Shown: positions 58,371-64,000 of the stretch, in pieces
How positions within the stretch are numbered: position 1 is the stretch's first letter
How the letters are laid out: each line of letters begins with the position of its first letter
Source of the DNA: Polytrichum commune
Taxonomy: Eukaryota; Streptophyta; Polytrichopsida; Polytrichales; Polytrichaceae
DNA length: 64,000 bases
NCBI GenBank assembly: GCA_950295325.1
Contig: OX485808.1
Coordinates: forward strand, 22,032,527-22,096,526
Reading direction: 5' to 3'
The notes under the pieces: generated by a model
Databases searched by the model: none
Seen by the model: the letters and a program-made list of their open reading frames with translations, nothing else
What the model was told of the DNA's origin: nothing
Position numbers and translations under genes: made by a program

Positions 58371-59479
58371 ATGTGGTTTTTTCGGTAGTTCCCTAAGTAT
58401 CTTCCATATCTAAGTCTGAGTGTTCATGTTATTTGTGCATTGGTAATCCAAGGGGCATCCCATAATAGATTTGACCATTTTAAGTGTATTTTTAAGCACA
58501 ATACCATTTTATGTGTATGTGTATTGACATAATATCCAATATGTGAGTGTTTCATGAGATTTAGTACCTTGGATCTTTTTGGTTGTTTTAATTGATACCA
58601 AAATTTTAAACACAAGGGCATTTTGGACCAAGTTGATCTACATGTGCAAAAAATCATGTGTGTCTTCCTATTATGAGCATGTCCAAGTCCATATACAATT
58701 TCGGTTGTTGCATCAAATTGGGAATTGCCTCATCCAATTAGCAATTGCGAAACATACAAATTGTCATTTCAAATTTCAAAATTGGAGTTGCACTATGAAA
58801 GTTTATAAGAAGTCAAAGTGGAGATTCTCTTTCCCTTAAAGTGATTCACATAGACCACCCCAACTACATTAACAAATAAAGCTATAACGATTTACAGAAT
58901 TTGAACACATAGTCTAGTCTCAATGTAACACATGTTTTAATGATATACATTCTTGACCACGAACCTTGCCATATACCACTCAAGTATATGTGTCCAATGA
59001 ACAAGAGACCACGTAAGGCCCACATACCATAGTCAAGTGATAATTAGAGAATATTGTTGGATCAACCGTACGACCAATTTCCTTAAAAAAACACTTAGCC
59101 AAGTGTCCATAATAATAATCCCAAATACATGGAGAAGGGGCCTCCGTGAATCGTGGCATTAACTCTCCTAGATGTTGGCAATAGCAAAACTTCGAGCCGC
59201 AAATTAGTCTACCTTAGTTGTTGCCTCTAAGCAGATGAACTGATTTCTTGCCTTGAAATTTGGTGAAGTTGTGCTCGCTCTCAAAAACACGATTTCGTGT
59301 GAGGCAGATATTGCCATATATCCACTGCATTCACATGCGTGAGTGTCCTAGTTTTTGCTCTCTTTTTGGGAGCCAAATCGTACTACTACTGTACTAAACG
59401 AAATGTTCACCCAAGAATACGACAATATTTTCTCATTCTCATTCTAATTGTTGCTTCTAGGGAGTACCACTATTTTGCA
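58371..59479. other. Gene-free spacer
   Basis: No gene or known repeat recognised. Confidence 0.35.
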
Positions 59480-59830
59480 TAACGTAGATGGGTCCTAACC
59501 GGCTCTTTTTCTTAATCGATTCCCTATGTTTGATTAGTATGTGGTTTGGTGAGGATAGAGTAAACATCATAAAGACACATGTTTAAAAGAGATTGGACTA
59601 CAATTTCAAATATTAATAACTACTCTACATTCAATAGTTAACATAATTGGGAGGACCTATGTATCCAATTTAAAAAATCAGCAATTATGTACTTTCAATA
59701 ATCATAACTTAAATTAGGGGAGGTCCAATTTTTGCATATATTTCATTGTAGATTTGCTTATGCAGATGAGTTTTGTAGAAGTTGGAGAACATGAAAAACG
59801 AACCAAATAGCACCCATATTTTTTAGGGCT
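59480..59830 (+). repeat. Family C-related repeat, copy C7
   Basis: Close partner of 31937-32300, with TAGTATGTGGTTTGGTGAGGA, CATAAAGACACATG, AAAGAGATTGGACTA, AACTACTCTACATTCAATAG and GAGGACCTATGTATCCAA. Orientation is the same. Confidence 0.55.
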
Positions 59831-61620
59831 CACATCCCGAGTATGACACTACTTGCTCAACTGAATTTGGCCCTGCGTTTATTGAAGTAGATGATGTTGA
59901 ACATGGATGTCATTAAACTATCAAACGAGAGGAATTTAGTTAGATATTATGGTTGGACTCATGGTGAGTTTCCATGTAGGCCGCTCGCCCACTTGAGTCT
60001 AGTGTGACTGAGGACAAACCCACCCATATGTAGAGGGAATATGGTGGGGTAGGGTTTTTATGTGCCAACTAGCTACTCAAATCCAGGCCCACCTACTAAC
60101 TTGCTCCTCCTGGTTACCAAGGATGAAGTTCTAGACAAACATTGGTTCTCTTGAGTCTTCAACCGATCTTAATCTTTTGATGATTGGCACTTGTAGGTTA
60201 ACGATTGTGAGTGGGCACATGAAAGTCTAGCAGTTTATGTCCACAACCCTCCACATTCTAGCGAATTGCCATAATGTGAATGGATGGTGGCTTTTGCTTA
60301 CCTACATGCAAACACCTCCAATCCACTATTATCTAGAATTTAGTGGGCTAGCGGCCTACATGGGAACTCACCTTAATTAGGAGGTCAATGGTTCAATTCT
60401 CCGTGGTCTTTAGCCTCTAATCATCTACTTACTTGTCTCAATGGGAGGGCAAGGTTCGTGATCTTTGTAAAAAGAACATGTTTATTGGGTGTCGCGTCCT
60501 TGAAGTGATATGCCATGGTAATGAGGCCTTAAAGTAGCACCTTCCCTTTGGTGACACCTATTTTTAATCCTTAAGCCATCAACAAGTGTGTGCAACGATG
60601 CCATCAAGTAAGTCAATAATAAAAGCAGTTAATCCTATGTGGCATCAAGTATAAAATAGCACCACTTTGGCCATTCATAATAATGGTGTGAGAATGATGC
60701 AAGAAGTACACTTTCAAAAGAGCACCAACTTTGCCCAATCACAATGGCTAATTGGGGATCACTCAAAGAGGTGGTGTAAGAAATGATCCACAAAAGGTGG
60801 ACAACACCTTCAATTTATAGAAGATCCTCACCCGCAATAAGGTTGATTTTGTGGTGATTCTCACTTAACAATCCAACATTGATAAGCCCCTAATGAAGAG
60901 TAAAATACTCTTTCCTTAAGACAACTTTACAAATTTCTTAAGGTTGCATAATGATTTATTTAATTTTGTAGACTCTGTATAGATTTTGCTAATCTATGGA
61001 TTTTTCGTCAAAATTTTCAAGCTATCTAACTTGCCCGGAATAGCAAAGGTTTCTTAAAATGTTGCTTTAAGGACTTAGTACCTTAGCATGAGCCTTTGAT
61101 GCGGTATGTTGTGTAGGTTGTATATGCTAAAAAAACTATTAAAAATTTCCGTTGTATGAAAAGTGATTCTAGACGAGATTTCCAACATCCGTGAACACAT
61201 CTTCTAAAGGTTTTAGGTTTGAATCTCCACAGCGGTACTTAGCCTTCAATCATCCACTCACTTCTCTAAATGGCACCCCAGGTTTGTAAGCCATGGCAAA
61301 ATAAAAACAAGTGTTACTTGAGTGTTTCCCTTGAATTATTATGTTAGGGTAATGTCAATCCTTGTTGTATGTGCCCCCCCCCCAAAAAAAAAACAAAAAC
61401 AAAAAAATGAACCCAAAAAAATGATTCTCTGATGGAGAGAGAATTTGGACAAGTCCAATGTGTGTGAATGCTTCCTTAAGAAGATTGAATTTGATTCTTT
61501 GTGGTGGCCTTTAGTCTTCAATCATCCACTAACTTGTCTCAATGCCAACCCAACTTATAGTTCATCTGAAAATTTTATGTTACTTGGGGTGTCACACTTG
61601 GAGTAATGACATTCATTGTT
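59831..61620. mobile_element. Cluster of SINE fragments (second SINE family)
   Basis: The clearest copy, at about 60340-60540 (+), has A-box-like TGGGCTAGCGG at 60343-60353 and B-box GGTTCAATTCT at 60390-60400. Its body is GTGGTCTTTAGCCTCTAATC followed by CTACTTACTTGTCTCAATG. An inverted head fragment lies at about 59963-59996 (reverse complement GTGGGCGAGCGGCCTACATGG). Two more plus-strand bodies lie at about 61205-61360 (B-box GGTTTGAATCT) and 61490-61615. A 10-C tract lies at 61374-61383. No genes were found. Confidence 0.5.
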
Positions 61621-62128
61621 GCAAATTTATTAGAAGAAAACTTGTCCATTATAACCATCCATTGTCACCCAAAGACTTTTGGTTGCGGGTTTTTGGTAAT
61701 TGACTACCCAAACCCTCTAGTTGACAACCAATATGATTGATTTAAGTATTTTCTCGCCATGAATCGCAATGGCCAAGTTGCAACAGATGGTCGTATTGGA
61801 CAAGTTTTCTTCTAGTTTTCTTCAGCATGTTGTGTGGAATTCATTTTTACAAGAGAAGAAGGAGACGTTTTTATGAAAGGTGATATTGAACAAGGTATTT
61901 CAAAGATGTGTGAACACTTCCTTTAGAAGACTGGTGATATGTTGTTGTTGGTGTCAATGGTACTTTGGGTTTAAGTTATAAGGAGTGCCTTGGGGTTCGC
62001 TAACACTGAGGCCCATTCCAAATGTCAGCATCCATGAAAGATCAACTTCAACAAATTAAATGACAACAACTTGCAGGAGATCCTCCTAGAGCATAATAAA
62101 ATGTAGGCCATCGCGTTTGGACAACTTA
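61621..62128. other. Gene-free spacer
   Basis: No gene or repeat recognised. Confidence 0.35.
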
Positions 62129-62670
62129 TAGGTTGTCCACACTTACTAGTGGTGGCTAGCAATGAACATGCGAACTCCGCTCAGTCCCATCATTAAGTGC
62201 GGGCAAAAATTCACTTGTTGGGAGCAGAGTGGCAACAAACTAGAAGCAAAATCAATGCACAGTTGTAATGATCATCCATTACATCTAGTCACCGTTGTTG
62301 GTGTATGTAAAGTGGCCCCCAGTTGGTGGGAGGCGTCCACTGGCCCCTTCACCAGTAGGTGTGGGCAAGCTATCAGAAAACAAACATGAATGTCTCTGTT
62401 ATAGGTTGTCCACACTTACTAGTGGTGGCTAGCAATGAACATGCGAACTCCGCTCACTACCACCAGTAAGTGCAAGCAAAATTCACTTGTTGGGAGTAGA
62501 GTGGCAACAAACTAGAAGCAAAATCAATGCACAGTTGTAATGATCGTTCATTACATCCAATTATTGTTGTTGGTGAATGTAAAGTGGGCCCATGTTGGTG
62601 CGAGGCGTCCACTGGCCTCTTCACCAGTAGGTGTGGACAAACTATTAGAAAACAAACATGAATGTCTATG
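62129..62670 (+). repeat. Tandem duplication, two ~273-bp units
   Basis: The unit starting TAGGTTGTCCACACTTACTA occurs at 62129 and again at 62402. Blocks such as GTGGCAACAAACTAGAAGCA, GAGGCGTCCACTGGCC and ACAAACATGAATGTCT are shared. The two units differ mainly by single substitutions, so the duplication is relatively recent. The only open stretch, at 62162-62389, is not preserved in unit 2. Confidence 0.8.
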
Positions 62671-62802
62671 TGAGGTGAGGCTCTAGATTAGATAATGTGA
62701 CGGTCAAGACAAGATTGAAGGTTGAAATCAATGTGCACAATGGATGGAAGTTTTACATATTACTCCTTTGGTAAGATGATTTCATGGAAGTGCAAAGTCA
62801 AT

Positions 62803-62976
62803 TTCATGAAGGTTCCGAGCTACTTCATGAACCTTCGAACCCATGTTACTCAGAGTGTTCTACTTATATCACGAGCCTTCTAAACTAGTTCATGATTCTT
62901 CTAAACCAACTTGACATGTGGCACACCTCAATTTCATGATAGTGGACCTTTACCTCTAGCAACTTCATGAATATTC
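62803..62976 (+). promoter_or_regulatory. Cluster of heat-shock-element-like motifs
   Basis: Three perfect TTCnnGAAnnTTC arrays lie at 62803-62815, 62824-62836 (continuing TTCGAA) and 62964-62976. Near-matches lie at 62868-62880, 62889-62901 and 62933-62940. All share the core TTCATGA, so they may be a degenerate short-repeat array and not selected HSF sites. No coding region lies downstream inside the window. Confidence 0.35.
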
Positions 62977-62979
62977 CAA

Positions 62980-64000
62980 ACCAAGCGGTTCTCGTATTCT
63001 CAACTTCTCGCCTCCTCGTTTTGCATTCGTTGCCTTCTTTTTTTGCAACATCTGGTTGTTGGTGAGAGTTTTTGTATTAGGTTTGATGTTATAACGGAGT
63101 TGGAAGCAATTTAGGTCGTGGAGTGCGTTCTATTTGTAGTTTCCCGCTCTCTTCGCAACCGTTAGTGCAAGAACACCTCAATCGTAGTTGAATTCCTTCC
63201 ATAAAGTCCATCACTTTTTGTGGAGGCAATAATAGATTGATAGGTAGACATTGTTTAGTTTAAGGGGATGAAGATGATCCACTTGCTTGTGATGCTCCTT
63301 CAAATGTTTTGTTGCGGACACGCAACATTTAGATCAACCGTTGAGAACTCAGTTGCCACATATTCTTGCTGAAGATTGTTGGAGTCTATAATTTAGTTTA
63401 CATGGCAATCTCCCTCTAAATTGGATAGCTTCGACCTATGGTAACCGGTTCTTCACCATTAGATTTGACATAACAATGTTATTCAACAATGATAAGAATT
63501 TGGCGTAAATGAAAGACATATGAACTTTTGTGCATGTAGGTCTTCTAAAGGTAGTGGTAGTAGGAGTATTATTCACCTTAGATAATCTCGGATGGCCAAA
63601 GCCATTCACCAAGGGAGGTTACTTTTTTTACTATAGTTTGTCTATAATAATTAAACAACACGAATTGCATCTAACACATAAGGTCCAAGTTGTCATTGAG
63701 AATTTTCTGTAGGGAGATTGTGTATGTGGTAGTTTTTACACCTCTAAAGATTGAAGGTACTCTTAGTCTCAAATTGCTTACAAATTTTGTTAGAAAATGA
63801 AGCTAATTATGTTGAATAGCTATGCCTAGTCATCTGCGTAGGGATAACTGCGTAGATGATGAACATCACTCATGAATCATACATTTTGTTGTTAATAATG
63901 GCTTATGTTTTATTGACACATGTGAATGTTACGGTTATCAAGAGTATAGCCAGTGACTTTTGAAGAAAATGGTCATTTTGTGCTCAAACATAGAGGCGGT
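62980..64000. other. Gene-free right end
   Basis: No coding region or recognised repeat down to the window edge. Confidence 0.35.

Overview
This is a nuclear window from a land plant. Four genes have recognisable plant-type products, three of them split by GT-AG introns, and they sit in a much larger mass of degenerate transposon sequence. The relict LINEs, tRNA-derived SINEs, MITE-like elements, microsatellites and long poly-G/poly-C tracts fit a repeat-rich genome. I suspect a seedless plant (fern, lycophyte or bryophyte), but the window alone does not settle the species. I saw no CRISPR array, rRNA gene, intact tRNA gene, prokaryotic operon or organelle insertion.

Layout. 1-9.1 kb is built mainly from broken copies of one LINE family (RNase H domain followed by a Cys-rich C-terminal domain) in both orientations. 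9.1-12.3 kb is a gene island with an intronless PI-PLC X-domain phosphodiesterase (11205-12221, +), preceded by a strongly palindromic block at 10815-10898. 12.3-35 kb is gene-free. It holds a cluster of four ~365-bp MITEs (20.07-22.74 kb), a second inverted-repeat element nested in one of them, a dispersed family carrying poly-G tracts, a pair of ~600-bp direct repeats (28.5 and 30.6 kb), a SINE and a second LINE type.

35.4-50.3 kb is the main gene island. It contains an endo-beta-1,4-mannanase (37634-41042, +, five exons), a GDSL esterase/lipase (42826-45487, -, five exons) and a protein-L-isoaspartate O-methyltransferase (46693-49431, -, eight exons). The mannanase and GDSL genes are convergent; the GDSL and PIMT genes are tandem on the minus strand. 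Every intron phase in the three models closes in frame and each predicted protein keeps its family's catalytic motifs.

50.3-64 kb is repeat-rich again: LINE relics, a CACTA-type terminus, SINE fragments, three separate medium-period tandem repeats (about 155, 225-260 and 273 bp) and a cluster of heat-shock-element-like motifs near 62.8-63.0 kb.

The four genes do not form a pathway. Mannanase and GDSL esterase are both plausible secreted or wall-acting hydrolases, PIMT is a protein-repair enzyme, and the PLC-like protein is probably a membrane-associated phosphodiesterase. I found no convincing new multi-gene system. The most unusual material is the layered transposon nesting, the palindromic leader block upstream of the PLC-like gene, and the HSE-like cluster.
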